A stretch of 64,000 nt of DNA from an uncultured Peptoniphilaceae bacterium (GCA_943912255.1 CALTTP010000001.1:124001-188000), one strand, 5' to 3'; shown: positions 41,441 to 51,142, counted from the stretch's first letter. A program made the numbers and translations. Notes: a model not told the origin generated them from the letters alone.

Positions 41441-44005
41441 ATGGAAAAGATAAAAGAATTTTATAAAAAGTATAAGAATTATATAAGAACGATTTTGGTT
41501 GTTTTTATTTTGGTCTTAACCACATATATAATAAGAAAAGAGATTAAGGGCATTGAAATAGGTGAGATAAAAGCTCTTATGAAAGATACTGACTTAAAGG
41601 CTAAGTTGTTTTTCATATTCTTTGGTTTGTTCTGCTTTTCTTTTGCAACGATTTATGACTTTCTTTTAGCTAGGTATTATAAGATGGAGATTCCATTTAA
41701 AGAGGTTTTTAAAATAGGGTGGATTTCTCAGTCTTTTAATAACTTTATTGGATTTGGCGGGGTAGCAGGACTGACCATTAGGGAACTTATGTATGACAAA
41801 TACAAGGTTGATAAGAAGGTAGTCAATAGAATTTTGTTTATTGTGCTATTTTCTGATATGATAGGTCTTTTTTCCCTAGGACTACCATCAGCAGTTGGTT
41901 TAATCCAAAGACAAAACTATACTTTAGTGCCAGTGCTAATTTTGATGTTTCTTTTAGTTATTGCCTTTATATTTATAGATAAGCTACCATTTAAGAGACT
42001 CTTTGAGGATGAGAGTTCTATTTTTGTTAAGGCTCAAAGGAAGCTTAGAGTTTATATAACCTTACAATCTACTTTTGAATGGGCTCTGGCAGCATTGTTT
42101 TTTGCTTTCACCATAAAATATTATGAGAATAGCATCTCTGTATTGACAGCATGTACTGTCTATGTAATAGCTACCATTGTAGGAATTATTTCTTTAATTC
42201 CAGGAGGTCTTGGATCCTTTGAAGCTTGTTGTATTTTAGTTTTTAACATGATGGGATACAATACTCCAAATATTGTATTATCTCTCTTAATATGTAGAAT
42301 TTGCTATACAATTATACCTTGGATTTTTGGACTTATTTTACTTATTATATCCACTAAAGGACAGGCAGATAAGAGTGATATTAAGAAGCAGAACTATATT
42401 AGTACGGTTTTATCCTATTCGGTTTTAGCTACTGGAGGAATAATTGTGGCATCTATGCTAGTTCCTAGACTATTTATTAGGTTTAAGCTTATTTCAAAAC
42501 TGTTTCCAAACTACATGCTACTTCTTAATAAGAGGTTTACCTTAATATGTGGACTGTCATTAATGGCTCTTTCCACAGGAATAAAGAATAGGGTAAGAAT
42601 AGCTCATAGAATGGTTATTATCCTTTTGATTATTATTTCAACCTTGTATATGGTTGTTGGAAAGGGATATTTGGAGACTTTTATCTGTATAGTTTTAATA
42701 TTGGGGCTATATGTAAATAAGGATTATTTTGATGGTCTAGCGGAAAGTATTTCTATTAAGAAGTTTTTTAGAGGAGCTATTATCATTTTCCTATTATTTT
42801 CCATAGGAATCATGGTTTATAATTTTAGGCATAGGGTTAATTTCTTCTATGGAATGGAAAAATTTAGCTATAACTTTATAAAAAACAACTTAAGTCATGT
42901 GCTTTTTGCTCCAATAATAACTCTGTCCATCTATTCCATTATCTTAAGTGTGGAAAGAAAGTATATGGAATTTGAACCTATTAACAAAGAAGATGTGGAG
43001 AGATTTGAATGGTTTTTTGAAAGATATCCCTATGTAGCAAATACCCATTCTTTTTATATGAAGGATAAGAATATATTTTTCAATGAAAAAAATACGGTGA
43101 TGTTTTTATATAGGCCTTATAAGGACAAATTATTTGTTTTGGGAGATCCTACTGGAAATCCTAATGATTTTGAAGATGCAATGGATGAGTTTATTAAGAT
43201 GGCTTCTAAAAATAGAATGGATGTAGTATTCTTTCAAGTTACTGGAAAATATCTTGAAGCTTTTATAAATCAAGGTTTTTCTCTTTTAAAATTAGGAGAG
43301 GATGCTCTTGTGGATTTAGATAGTTTTTCTCTGTCTGGTAAAAAATTTAAAATTCTAAGACGGACTTTAAATTCTATGGAAACTTTAAATCTAAGATTTA
43401 AAATTATAGAACCTCCTTTTTCTAAGGAGTTTATGGAAGAATTGAAAGAAATTTCTGACCAGTGGTTAGGAAATCGTAGGGAGATGCAGTTTTCTTTGGG
43501 AGCCTTTAAGGAGGATTATCTTCAAAAAGCACCGATTTTTATAATAGAAGATGATGAAAGAATATATGCTTTTGCAAATATGTTTCCTCTTAAAGGTACT
43601 AAGACCATTTCCATAGACTTGATGAGGCAGATAGATGATGGGCCTCCTGGTCTTATGGATATGATGTTTTTAAGTATAATAACTTGGGCAAAAGAAGAAG
43701 GCTATGAGAAGTTTGACCTGGGAGTAGCTCCTCTATCAAATGTGGGAAATAAGATTTATTCTTCGGGAAAGGAAAAAACTGTAAAACTAGCTTATAAGTA
43801 TGGAAATAAAATATACGGTTTTCAAGGTCTAAGAAAGTTTAAGAATAAGTATACTCCTGATTGGAATTCGGTTTTCTTAGCATATAAAGATGATTTCCAA
43901 TTGCCAGATACTTTAATAAAATTAGTTAACGTTGCTTATGGATATGGAAATGAAAAAGAGACCAGTTATTTTGAAGAATTTAAAAGAGATATAGAAAGGA
44001 GTTAA
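41441..44005 (+). CDS. mprF: Phosphatidylglycerol lysyltransferase / flippase MprF
   Basis: An 854-residue bifunctional membrane protein that aminoacylates phosphatidylglycerol and flips the product, giving resistance to cationic peptides. The N-terminal part (to about residue 500) carries roughly twelve to fourteen membrane segments, including the flippase region with SLIPGGLGSFEA (about 250). The C-terminal cytoplasmic DUF2156 synthase domain (about 515-830) contains LFVLGDPTGN, the FKILRRTLNSMETL block and GYEKFDLGVAPLSNVG. Length is normal. The upstream tandem repeats suggest envelope-stress control. The next gene starts 1 nt after its stop. Lysine is the usual amino acid; alanine is possible. 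Confidence 0.95.
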   Translation: MEKIKEFYKKYKNYIRTILVVFILVLTTYIIRKEIKGIEIGEIKALMKDTDLKAKLFFIFFGLFCFSFATIYDFLLARYYKMEIPFKEVFKIGWISQSFNNFIGFGGVAGLTIRELMYDKYKVDKKVVNRILFIVLFSDMIGLFSLGLPSAVGLIQRQNYTLVPVLILMFLLVIAFIFIDKLPFKRLFEDESSIFVKAQRKLRVYITLQSTFEWALAALFFAFTIKYYENSISVLTACTVYVIATIVGIISLIPGGLGSFEACCILVFNMMGYNTPNIVLSLLICRICYTIIPWIFGLILLIISTKGQADKSDIKKQNYISTVLSYSVLATGGIIVASMLVPRLFIRFKLISKLFPNYMLLLNKRFTLICGLSLMALSTGIKNRVRIAHRMVIILLIIISTLYMVVGKGYLETFICIVLILGLYVNKDYFDGLAESISIKKFFRGAIIIFLLFSIGIMVYNFRHRVNFFYGMEKFSYNFIKNNLSHVLFAPIITLSIYSIILSVERKYMEFEPINKEDVERFEWFFERYPYVANTHSFYMKDKNIFFNEKNTVMFLYRPYKDKLFVLGDPTGNPNDFEDAMDEFIKMASKNRMDVVFFQVTGKYLEAFINQGFSLLKLGEDALVDLDSFSLSGKKFKILRRTLNSMETLNLRFKIIEPPFSKEFMEELKEISDQWLGNRREMQFSLGAFKEDYLQKAPIFIIEDDERIYAFANMFPLKGTKTISIDLMRQIDDGPPGLMDMMFLSIITWAKEEGYEKFDLGVAPLSNVGNKIYSSGKEKTVKLAYKYGNKIYGFQGLRKFKNKYTPDWNSVFLAYKDDFQLPDTLIKLVNVAYGYGNEKETSYFEEFKRDIERS

Positions 44006-44006
44006 G

Positions 44007-44714
44007 ATGATTTTAAAGATACCTGTACTACCAGAGTCTGGTATTATGGATGAAAATATTAAAAGAATAATTTCTGAAATAGAAAAGTCTGATGATATTG
44101 ACCTTTTACTTTTTAATGAAGGTTTTATTCAGGGTTTTGATTCTATTTCTTTTGAATATAAAGAAGATGTAGATATGACTCTATTTCAGAATTCAAAGGA
44201 AATTGTTAGTATTAAACAAGCCATGGCCAATAGGGATTTGGCTTTAGGCTTTGGTTATTATGAAAACCATAAGGGAGGGATATACTCTTCTTATATGGTA
44301 ATTGGAACAGGCGGTGAAGAAGGGTTCAACTATAGAGCCCTATCTTCCAATTGGAAAAATGAAAAGGCCTGTGCTGATTATCGAGAAGGGGAAAGATTGT
44401 ACAGCTATGGTTTAAAAGGCAAGGAAATCGGAATAGTAATGGGAGAAGATTTCATTGATGAAGGTCTACTACCTCAACTGGTAGAAATGGATGCTAAAGT
44501 GGATTTATTTTATTGGTCTTATCCTATGGATTTTGAAGATTGTTCTATTGTAGAAGAAGATTATTTAAAGGTTTCTCAAATACTTGATAAGCCAATACTT
44601 TTTAGTAGTTTAGCAAATAAGGGTAAAAAGGGAAAGTTTCAAATTCTTTTACATGGAAAGATAATAAAAGAAGATTTGGTAGAATTAGGGGAAAGCTACC
44701 TTTTTGGTCTTTAA
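44007..44714 (+). CDS. Nitrilase-superfamily protein lacking catalytic Cys (probable pseudoenzyme)
   Basis: A 235-residue protein with the carbon-nitrogen hydrolase fold pattern. The first triad residue is kept (Glu38 in LLLFNEGF). The position of the nucleophile, normally in hhhCxD, reads IVMGEDF with Gly146 in place of Cys. The lysine that normally follows YR is Ala111 in YRALSS. It is also shorter than typical family members (about 260-290). It is therefore unlikely to hydrolyse amides and may be a binding or regulatory protein. Gene order mprF, this gene, aldo/keto reductase, galT with 1- to 21-nt gaps suggests one transcript. Confidence 0.72.
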   Translation: MILKIPVLPESGIMDENIKRIISEIEKSDDIDLLLFNEGFIQGFDSISFEYKEDVDMTLFQNSKEIVSIKQAMANRDLALGFGYYENHKGGIYSSYMVIGTGGEEGFNYRALSSNWKNEKACADYREGERLYSYGLKGKEIGIVMGEDFIDEGLLPQLVEMDAKVDLFYWSYPMDFEDCSIVEEDYLKVSQILDKPILFSSLANKGKKGKFQILLHGKIIKEDLVELGESYLFGL

Positions 44715-44735
44715 TAAAATGGTAGGAAAAAGTTT

Positions 44736-45587
44736 ATGAAGAGTTTAGTTTTAAAAACTGGGATTAAGATTCCTAAACTTGGAATCACCACCTATAAAAT
44801 AGGAGAAAACCCCGATCTACTATCTAGGGAAATCAACGCTTTAGAGTATGCTGTTGCAGGTGGTATAAGACTTATTGATACTTCTGAAATGTATGGAAAG
44901 GGCATGGCAGAATCCATAGTGGGTAAAGCCATTGAAAAATTTAATAGAAAAGAATTGTTCCTGGTCTCTAAGATATATCCTTTTAACTGTACAAAAGAAA
45001 AGATATATTATTCCATTGAAAACACTTTAAAGAGGCTAAAAACGGATTATCTGGATCTATATCTTATTCAATGGGCCGGGCCAATCTCTTTTCAAGAGTC
45101 TGTCAACTGTTTAGAGGAACTTAGAAAGAAAAGGTATATAAAACATTGGGGGGTGTCCAACTTTGACCTCTTTAATATGGAAAAATTACTTCATGTAATA
45201 GATGGAGATCACTGTGTTGTAAATCAGGTTTTATATCATTTAGGATCTAGAGGAACGGAGTTTGAATTACAGGGTTTTATGAAGAAAAAAGGCATTAAGA
45301 TTATGGCGTATTGTCCTATGGCAATGGGTGGAATCTTAAATACAAAATTAATTCATAATTCAAAGTTACAAAAGATAGCTTGTAAATATAATATCTCAAT
45401 TCAAGGACTACTCTTAGCTTTCGTACTTAGTAGGGAGAATATAATCCCTATACCAAAATCCACAGATAAAAAACATATTGATGAAATATTAAAGATTGGT
45501 AGAATGGTATTGGAGAGAAGTGATTTAAAAATATTGGATAAAATCTTTCCACCGCCATCATGCAGACAATTTTTAGATATAGTATAG
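44736..45587 (+). CDS. Aldo/keto reductase family protein
   Basis: A 283-residue NAD(P)H-dependent oxidoreductase-like TIM barrel. Three of four tetrad residues are seen: Asp48 and Tyr53 in LIDTSEMYG, and Lys79 in LVSKIYP. The histidine expected in LYLIHWP is Gln112 (LYLIQWAGP). The cofactor segments GVSNFD and IPIPKSTDKKHIDE are present. The His substitution may alter substrate or lower activity. It begins 21 nt after the nitrilase-like gene, and galT starts 8 nt after its stop, so a link with sugar metabolism is possible. Substrate unknown. Confidence 0.85.
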   Translation: MKSLVLKTGIKIPKLGITTYKIGENPDLLSREINALEYAVAGGIRLIDTSEMYGKGMAESIVGKAIEKFNRKELFLVSKIYPFNCTKEKIYYSIENTLKRLKTDYLDLYLIQWAGPISFQESVNCLEELRKKRYIKHWGVSNFDLFNMEKLLHVIDGDHCVVNQVLYHLGSRGTEFELQGFMKKKGIKIMAYCPMAMGGILNTKLIHNSKLQKIACKYNISIQGLLLAFVLSRENIIPIPKSTDKKHIDEILKIGRMVLERSDLKILDKIFPPPSCRQFLDIV

Positions 45588-45595
45588 GAGGAACT

Positions 45596-47068
45596 GTGTT
45601 AAGCCAAGACATTAACGATTTAGTAGAATATGGTATTCAGAAGAACTTAATTGAAGAAGAAGATAGGCAGTATACCATAAATAGGATTCTCTGGATTTTC
45701 AATGAAGATATTATGGAGAATCCAGGAGATTTTACTTTGAGATCTTTGGAGGAAATTTTAGAATCCTTAGTTGAAGAAGCTTCAAATAGAGGTATCATTG
45801 AAGGTGGGTCAAGGGTTCAAAAAGACAATTTCGATACAGAAATCATGAATACACTGTCTTTGAAACCTTCTCAAATTACTAAAAAATTCTATAAATTATT
45901 GGAAAACTCTCCAAAGGATGCAACGGATTATTTTTACGATTATTGTAAAAATATCAACTATATTAGAATGGATAGGATTCTAAAGGACTATTTTTGGGAA
46001 TACAAATCCTGTTATGGCAACCTAAAATTGATAATCAACCTTTCTAAACCTGAAAAGTCTCAGATAGATATTATAAATGAAAATAAAAAGAAGTTAAGAA
46101 CCTATCCTAAGTGTATGTTATGTAAGGAAAATGAAGGTTATGCTGGAGGTTTAAACTATAATTCAAAGGCGACTTTGAGAAGTATACCTATAGATTTAGG
46201 AGGGAATTGGTATATACAGTATTCCCCTTATGTTTATTATCAAGAACATTGTATTGTTTTTTCCAGAGAACATAAAAAGATGATTATAGACAGGGATACA
46301 TTTAACTATCTAATGGATTTTTCCGAAATTTTGCCCCATTATTTTATAGGTTCCAATGCAGGACTTCCTATTGTAGGTGGTTCAATACTAAATCATCTAC
46401 ATTATCAAGGCGGAAATTGTGAACTTCCCATATTTAATGCTAAAGAAAAGGTCGAGTTTCAAGTTAAGGGGTTTGAAGATATAAAAACGTCAATTTTAGA
46501 CTGGCCAATGACAACTGTGAAAATTGTAGGTAAGAACCGAGAAAAAGTACAAAAGCTTTGTGAAAAGATACTAAAGAATTGGGAAAACTTTGAGTTTTCA
46601 AAAGAGGATATCATACCTTTTGATGAGGAAGGACAGCATAGCACTATTACTCCTATTTTAAAGAAAAGTGGAGAATACTATAACTTTTTCTTGATTTTAA
46701 GAAATAATAAGACCACCCCGGATAAACCCTTTGGAATATTTCATCCATCTACTGAGTACCACAATATAAAGAAGGAAAATATTGGTTTATTAGAAGCAGC
46801 TGGATATGCAGTACTTCCTGGAAGGCTCAAGAAAGAAAAAAAGATTATTGAAGAGTATATGGTGAGTGGTAAAAACCTAGACCCAGAGATTATTATTAAA
46901 CATAGTAGTTTAATCGATTTGTTAAAGGATAGTAAAAAAGAGGACTTCAATAATTCTATTGACGAAGCCATAGGAGAAATTTTTAAAAAAATCCTTGAAG
47001 ACTGTTCTATTTTTAAATTTAATGAAACAGAAGGTTTAAATAAATTTATCCAAGTAATATCAAATTAA
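45596..47068 (+). CDS. galT: UDP-glucose-hexose-1-phosphate uridylyltransferase, class II GalT
   Basis: A 490-residue enzyme of the Firmicutes-type GalT family (Leloir pathway), which exchanges UDP between glucose-1-phosphate and galactose-1-phosphate. Start GTG 45596 lies 3 nt after AGGAGGA; the frame is open further upstream but enters the preceding gene. The class II features are NEGYAGGLNYNSKATLR, here read by Asn/Lys residues, YSPYVYYQEHCIVFS and the histidine block NHLHYQGG (about residue 264). No galK or galE lies nearby; the partner genes are a reductase and a pseudo-nitrilase, so the physiological sugar is uncertain. Confidence 0.92.
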   Translation: MLSQDINDLVEYGIQKNLIEEEDRQYTINRILWIFNEDIMENPGDFTLRSLEEILESLVEEASNRGIIEGGSRVQKDNFDTEIMNTLSLKPSQITKKFYKLLENSPKDATDYFYDYCKNINYIRMDRILKDYFWEYKSCYGNLKLIINLSKPEKSQIDIINENKKKLRTYPKCMLCKENEGYAGGLNYNSKATLRSIPIDLGGNWYIQYSPYVYYQEHCIVFSREHKKMIIDRDTFNYLMDFSEILPHYFIGSNAGLPIVGGSILNHLHYQGGNCELPIFNAKEKVEFQVKGFEDIKTSILDWPMTTVKIVGKNREKVQKLCEKILKNWENFEFSKEDIIPFDEEGQHSTITPILKKSGEYYNFFLILRNNKTTPDKPFGIFHPSTEYHNIKKENIGLLEAAGYAVLPGRLKKEKKIIEEYMVSGKNLDPEIIIKHSSLIDLLKDSKKEDFNNSIDEAIGEIFKKILEDCSIFKFNETEGLNKFIQVISN

Positions 47069-47078
47069 AGATTTAAGT

Positions 47079-47141
47079 AAGCACTGAAATTTATAATATT
47101 CCATATAGATATGGGTCATTATAAAATTGAGTGCTTTTTAA
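47079..47141 (+). terminator. Terminator after galT
   Basis: AAGCACT/AGTGCTT forms the base of a long hairpin with inner stems TATAAT/ATTATA and CCATAT/ATATGG, followed by a T run. Confidence 0.8.
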
Positions 47142-47291
47142 ATTTAAATAGAATAGGGTTTGTCTATTATGGGGATATTCATAACCATATTTACAATACT
47201 GTTAAATACAGGTTAAATGTCTTTAGATTAAGTGAAAGAACTTATTGAAGGGGTATGAATATACAAGAAATATTTTAAGGAGGAAGAAATC

Positions 47292-47840
47292 ATGATAATA
47301 GGGATAGTTATATTGGTTCTATTAGTACTAATAGTCATATATGTAATTGGAATCTATAACTCTTTAATAACTTTAAGAGAATATGTTTTAAATGCTAAAA
47401 GTCAAATAGCAACTCAACTAGAATCCCGTTGGGACGCTGTTAAAACCTTAATGGATGGTACTTCGAAATATTCTGACTACGAGGGGAAAGTTCTTCAGGA
47501 TATAGTGGATGCTAGGTCTTCAATTGGCAAGGACATATCCATTAAAGACATGGAAAAAGATGACCAACAATTTCAAAGTGTTTTTAATAGATTATTGGCA
47601 GTTGTGGAAAACTATCCAGATTTAAAATCTTCAAATCTGTATCAAACCACTATGGAATCTGTAAATAAATATGAAGATAAAGTGAGACATTCTAGGATGA
47701 TCTATAATGATACAGTAACTAAGTACAATAGGTCTATTAGGTTATTTCCAAAATCACTAATCGCTTCAATGTTTGGTTTTAACCCATTGGATTATTTTGA
47801 AAACACAGAAAGTAAAGGTCAAATGCCTTCTTGGAATTAG
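47292..47840 (+). CDS. lemA: LemA family protein
   Basis: A 182-residue protein with an N-terminal membrane anchor (about residues 2-22) and a helical LemA domain. Family landmarks are YNSLITLREYVLNAKSQI, read by Tyr-Asn and the Ala-Trp-like helix with LESRWDAVKTLM, then NRLLAVVENYPDLKSS and the terminal FPKSLIASMFGFNP. An AAGGAGG site precedes the ATG. The DUF2207 gene follows 13 nt after its stop, the common LemA-DUF2207 pair of unknown role, perhaps in envelope stress or protein quality control. Confidence 0.9.
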   Translation: MIIGIVILVLLVLIVIYVIGIYNSLITLREYVLNAKSQIATQLESRWDAVKTLMDGTSKYSDYEGKVLQDIVDARSSIGKDISIKDMEKDDQQFQSVFNRLLAVVENYPDLKSSNLYQTTMESVNKYEDKVRHSRMIYNDTVTKYNRSIRLFPKSLIASMFGFNPLDYFENTESKGQMPSWN

Positions 47841-47853
47841 AAAGGAATTTCTA

Positions 47854-49608
47854 ATGAAAAAAATATTCAAGAGAAGATTGAGTCTCCTCTTAGTAATCTT
47901 ACTTCTAATAAATCTTATTGCCATGCCTTCAAAGTCTTTAGCTGAGGACAATAAGGTAAATAATATAAATATGGAAGTTAGGCTTCATGAGGACGGTTCT
48001 GCAACTATAACATCTATTATGCAAGTGGAACAGTATTGGGGAACAGAATTTTACGTTCCCATGGGAGATATTCAAGATTCTAGTATACTTTCCTTTGAAG
48101 TTTACGAAAATGGAACAAAATTCCAAGACTTAGGAAGAAATTGGAAAGAAAATGCAAATATTGATGAAAAGAGAAATAAGAGTGGGATTTATACCAATAA
48201 TGGACTAGATGAGCTGGTTATGGGAATAGGAAGCTATGGACAACATGAATTTACTTTAGTCTATAAGATTTCAAACTTCGTAAAGGAGACTACTGATGGG
48301 GAGCTAGTTACCTTTTGGAAATATGTAAATGATAGTTTCAATATACCCATTGAAAAATTTGATTTAAAAATCCTTAGTGATGTACCTTTAAACAAAGATG
48401 AACTAAGAATTTGGGGATTTGGATATGTTGGAGAAACCCAAATTCATGATGGTTTTGTAACGGCAAGTTCCAACATGGCTTTAGATGAAACAAATCATGT
48501 ATCAATTCTTTATAAACTGCCTAAGGGTTCCATTAACACCAGTTCCAAGGTGGATAAGACCTTTGAAGAGATTCTAAAAAGGGCTAAAGAAGGGTCATCT
48601 TTTATTCAGGAGAAGGATACACCCTTTGGAAGTTGGAAGACTTTTATATTGGAACTTGTAAAAATTCTCGCAATTCCCTTTGTTCTCATAGTCTCTGCCA
48701 TGGGAATTACTAAGTCTATTATTAATAAGGCTAGAAGGTCTAAGAAGGGCAATAGGATGAAAAGACAGTTGAAAGGTCAGTACTATAGAGATTTACCAAC
48801 AGAATTATCCCCTTCTGAAATATATGATGTATTGTATAGGCTGGAGTATGGAAATTTTACAAATTATTTAACAGGATATTTTTTGAAATGGATTCATGAA
48901 GGATCTTTTGAAACCATAAAAACAGAACAAGGTATAATTTTTAAGAGAGAAAGAAGTGCTTTTAAGATTAATACCATGTCCTTTAATAAAAATGAAAAGG
49001 AAGATTCATTAAAAGATCCAAAGGAAATAACATTATTTTATAAAATTTTAGAAGCATCGGAAGACGGATTACTTGAGAGCAATGAATTTTCAACATGGGC
49101 TAAAGAAAATGATAGACAGCTTAGACTATTTCAAGATGGGCTATTTAATTTCTCTGAAAACAGACTCCTATCACTAGGCCTTTATCAGAAAAATCCTAAT
49201 AGGACTTTATTTAGAAATATTGAGTTTATAGAGACCCCGGAAGGAGACGAGCTTATATCAAAAATTATAAGATTTAGAAATTATTTGAAAAACTTTTCTC
49301 TTTTAAATGAACGAGAGTCATATAATGTTCATCTATGGGATGAGTATATGATATGGGCTGGCTTTCTAGGCATAACTGAAGAGGTAGTTAAGGAGTTTAG
49401 CAAGTTATATCCTGAAATCGTAGAACAGGAATTGTATAATACCAATACTATAACCATAGCAAATAACATGGCAAGAACTGCTTATCACAATGCCTTTACA
49501 GCTACTTCAGACAGCTCTAGTAGGAGTAGTTCAGGTTATGGTGGAAGTTCAAGTGTTGGTGGAGGAGATGGTTCTTTCGGTGGAGGTTCCGGCGGAGGAG
49601 CAAGATAA
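47854..49608 (+). CDS. DUF2207 membrane protein
   Basis: A 584-residue exported membrane protein. Start ATG 47854 after GAAAGGAA gives a normal signal peptide (about residues 1-31, ending PSKSLAED). The frame is open upstream in lemA but lacks a start signal. An extracellular DUF2207 beta domain (about 35-240) is followed by a membrane helix (about 270-290), a cytoplasmic winged-helix-like region (LPTELSPSEIYDVLYRLEYG) and a Ser/Gly-rich C-terminal tail ending in GGGSGGGAR. It is the usual partner of LemA. Function is unknown for the family; membrane quality control is often proposed. Confidence 0.88.
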   Translation: MKKIFKRRLSLLLVILLLINLIAMPSKSLAEDNKVNNINMEVRLHEDGSATITSIMQVEQYWGTEFYVPMGDIQDSSILSFEVYENGTKFQDLGRNWKENANIDEKRNKSGIYTNNGLDELVMGIGSYGQHEFTLVYKISNFVKETTDGELVTFWKYVNDSFNIPIEKFDLKILSDVPLNKDELRIWGFGYVGETQIHDGFVTASSNMALDETNHVSILYKLPKGSINTSSKVDKTFEEILKRAKEGSSFIQEKDTPFGSWKTFILELVKILAIPFVLIVSAMGITKSIINKARRSKKGNRMKRQLKGQYYRDLPTELSPSEIYDVLYRLEYGNFTNYLTGYFLKWIHEGSFETIKTEQGIIFKRERSAFKINTMSFNKNEKEDSLKDPKEITLFYKILEASEDGLLESNEFSTWAKENDRQLRLFQDGLFNFSENRLLSLGLYQKNPNRTLFRNIEFIETPEGDELISKIIRFRNYLKNFSLLNERESYNVHLWDEYMIWAGFLGITEEVVKEFSKLYPEIVEQELYNTNTITIANNMARTAYHNAFTATSDSSSRSSSGYGGSSSVGGGDGSFGGGSGGGAR

Positions 49609-49720
49609 AAGAAGAATTAGATTTTAAATAATATTAGAGTTTTTTAAAGTAATCAAGCTCTCTTTTACTAAAAAATACCAAATTAAGATTAAAAAAGGGA
49701 ATATGAGTGCTTGATTTGAC
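49609..49720 (+). other. Intergenic DNA after DUF2207
   Basis: About 110 bp of AT-rich sequence. A weak AGAG/CTCT hairpin near 49630-49670 is the only candidate terminator. Confidence 0.3.
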
Positions 49721-49749
49721 TTTAAAGCTTTTAGTATTTAGTGTATAAT
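49721..49749 (+). promoter_or_regulatory. Promoter of arcA
   Basis: TTTAAA (49721-49726) and TATAAT (49744-49749) with a 17-bp spacer. Predicted leader about 160 nt. Confidence 0.45.
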
Positions 49750-49795
49750 AATTTATTAGAACGGTAGATTATAAATAAATATAATGGAAGAAATC

Positions 49796-49863
49796 GAGAT
49801 TAAAATAATCTCATATTTATTATTCAAAAGTTCAGCCAGGAATTTTTAGTTTCCTTAGCTGAA
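49796..49863 (+). promoter_or_regulatory. Hairpins in the arcA 5' leader
   Basis: Hairpin 1 is GAGATT/AATCTC (49796-49812). Hairpin 2 is TTCAGC-C-AGGAA with TTCCT-TA-GCTGAA (49831-49863). The pair could regulate arcA or stabilise its mRNA; no T tract follows closely, so termination is unlikely. Confidence 0.4.
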
Positions 49864-49915
49864 AATGTTTTCTGCCTATTTTTAGAGTATATACAATTAA
49901 TAGTGAGGTGCAAAA

Positions 49916-51142
49916 TTGACTAGTATTAATGTAACAAATGAGATTGGAGAATTGAAACAGGTCTTACTGCATAGACCTGGGGAAGAGTTGTTAAACATGA
50001 CTCCAGGTAAGTTACAGGAGTTGTTATTTGACGATATTCCCTATTTGGAAAGAGCAGCAGAGGAACATGATGCCTTTGCAAATCTTTTAAGAGACCAAGG
50101 AGTAGAAGTTTTATACTTAGAAGAGTTAATGGCAAATCTTTTAGAAGAGAAGCCAGAACTAAAGAATGTTTTCATCCAACAACTATTAGAGGATTCTGGA
50201 ATTAGAAGCGATTATTATATAGACGCTTTAAAGGAGTACTTTAATGGATTTACCGATATGAAAAAGCTAGTAGATAAATCTATTGCTGGTGTTAATTATA
50301 AGGAAATTGATTTAAAAAAATCAGAATTTTTAGAGTCTTATTCTCAAGATAGTTCAGATATGCTTATGCTACCTATGCCCAATCTATATTTTCAAAGGGA
50401 TCCCTTTTCCTCTGTAGGTCATGGTGTAGTTATTAATAAAATGTATACTTTTATTCGTCAAAGAGAAACGATTTTTGCCCATATGATCTTTAGCCATAGT
50501 GAACAGTTTAAAGACGTTGTGAAACTTTATGATAGGGATTATGAATTTTCTATTGAAGGTGGGGATGTTTTAAATATCAATAAAAAGACTTTAGCAGTTG
50601 GAATTTCACAAAGAACTCAACCAGAGGCAATAGAAAAATTGGCGAAGAATATTTTCTATAATTCAGATAGTGAGATTGAAACTGTGGTAGCAATAGATAT
50701 TCCAAAGATTAGAGCCTTTATGCATTTGGATACGGTATTTACTCAAATAGATTATGATAAATTCACTGTGCATCCTGGAATTCTTGAGACCTTAAGGGTT
50801 TTTGAGTTAAAGAGGGGAAGTGCAGAAGGTGAAATTAAGACCAATGAAATTCATGATACTCTTGGAAATATACTGTCCAGATATTTAGATAGAAAAGTTG
50901 ACCTAATCTATTGTGGTGGAGGAGACAAAATGATTTCTGAAAGGGAACAATGGAATGACGGATCCAATACCCTTTGTATTTCACCTGGAAATGTCGTAGT
51001 ATATGAAAGAAATATAATTACAAATAAATTACTTAGAGAAGAAGGAGTTAATGTCCTGGAAATAAGAGATAGTGAATTATCCAGAGGTAGAGGAGGCCCT
51101 CGTTGTATGAGTATGCCATTAATAAGGGAGGAAATTTTATAA
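49916..51142 (+). CDS. arcA: Arginine deiminase
   Basis: A 408-residue enzyme that hydrolyses arginine to citrulline and ammonia. The start is TTG 49916, 7 nt after GTGAGGTG; no ATG or GTG fits and the N-terminus from TTG aligns with the family (INVTNEIGELKQVLLHRPG). Substrate and catalytic blocks include FQRDPF, a central HLDTVFTQ with the catalytic His, the CGGGDK segment and the nucleophile Cys397 in RGGPRCMSMPL. Length is normal. arcB, arcC and arcD are not adjacent, so citrulline breakdown must be encoded elsewhere. Confidence 0.95.
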   Translation: MTSINVTNEIGELKQVLLHRPGEELLNMTPGKLQELLFDDIPYLERAAEEHDAFANLLRDQGVEVLYLEELMANLLEEKPELKNVFIQQLLEDSGIRSDYYIDALKEYFNGFTDMKKLVDKSIAGVNYKEIDLKKSEFLESYSQDSSDMLMLPMPNLYFQRDPFSSVGHGVVINKMYTFIRQRETIFAHMIFSHSEQFKDVVKLYDRDYEFSIEGGDVLNINKKTLAVGISQRTQPEAIEKLAKNIFYNSDSEIETVVAIDIPKIRAFMHLDTVFTQIDYDKFTVHPGILETLRVFELKRGSAEGEIKTNEIHDTLGNILSRYLDRKVDLIYCGGGDKMISEREQWNDGSNTLCISPGNVVVYERNIITNKLLREEGVNVLEIRDSELSRGRGGPRCMSMPLIREEIL

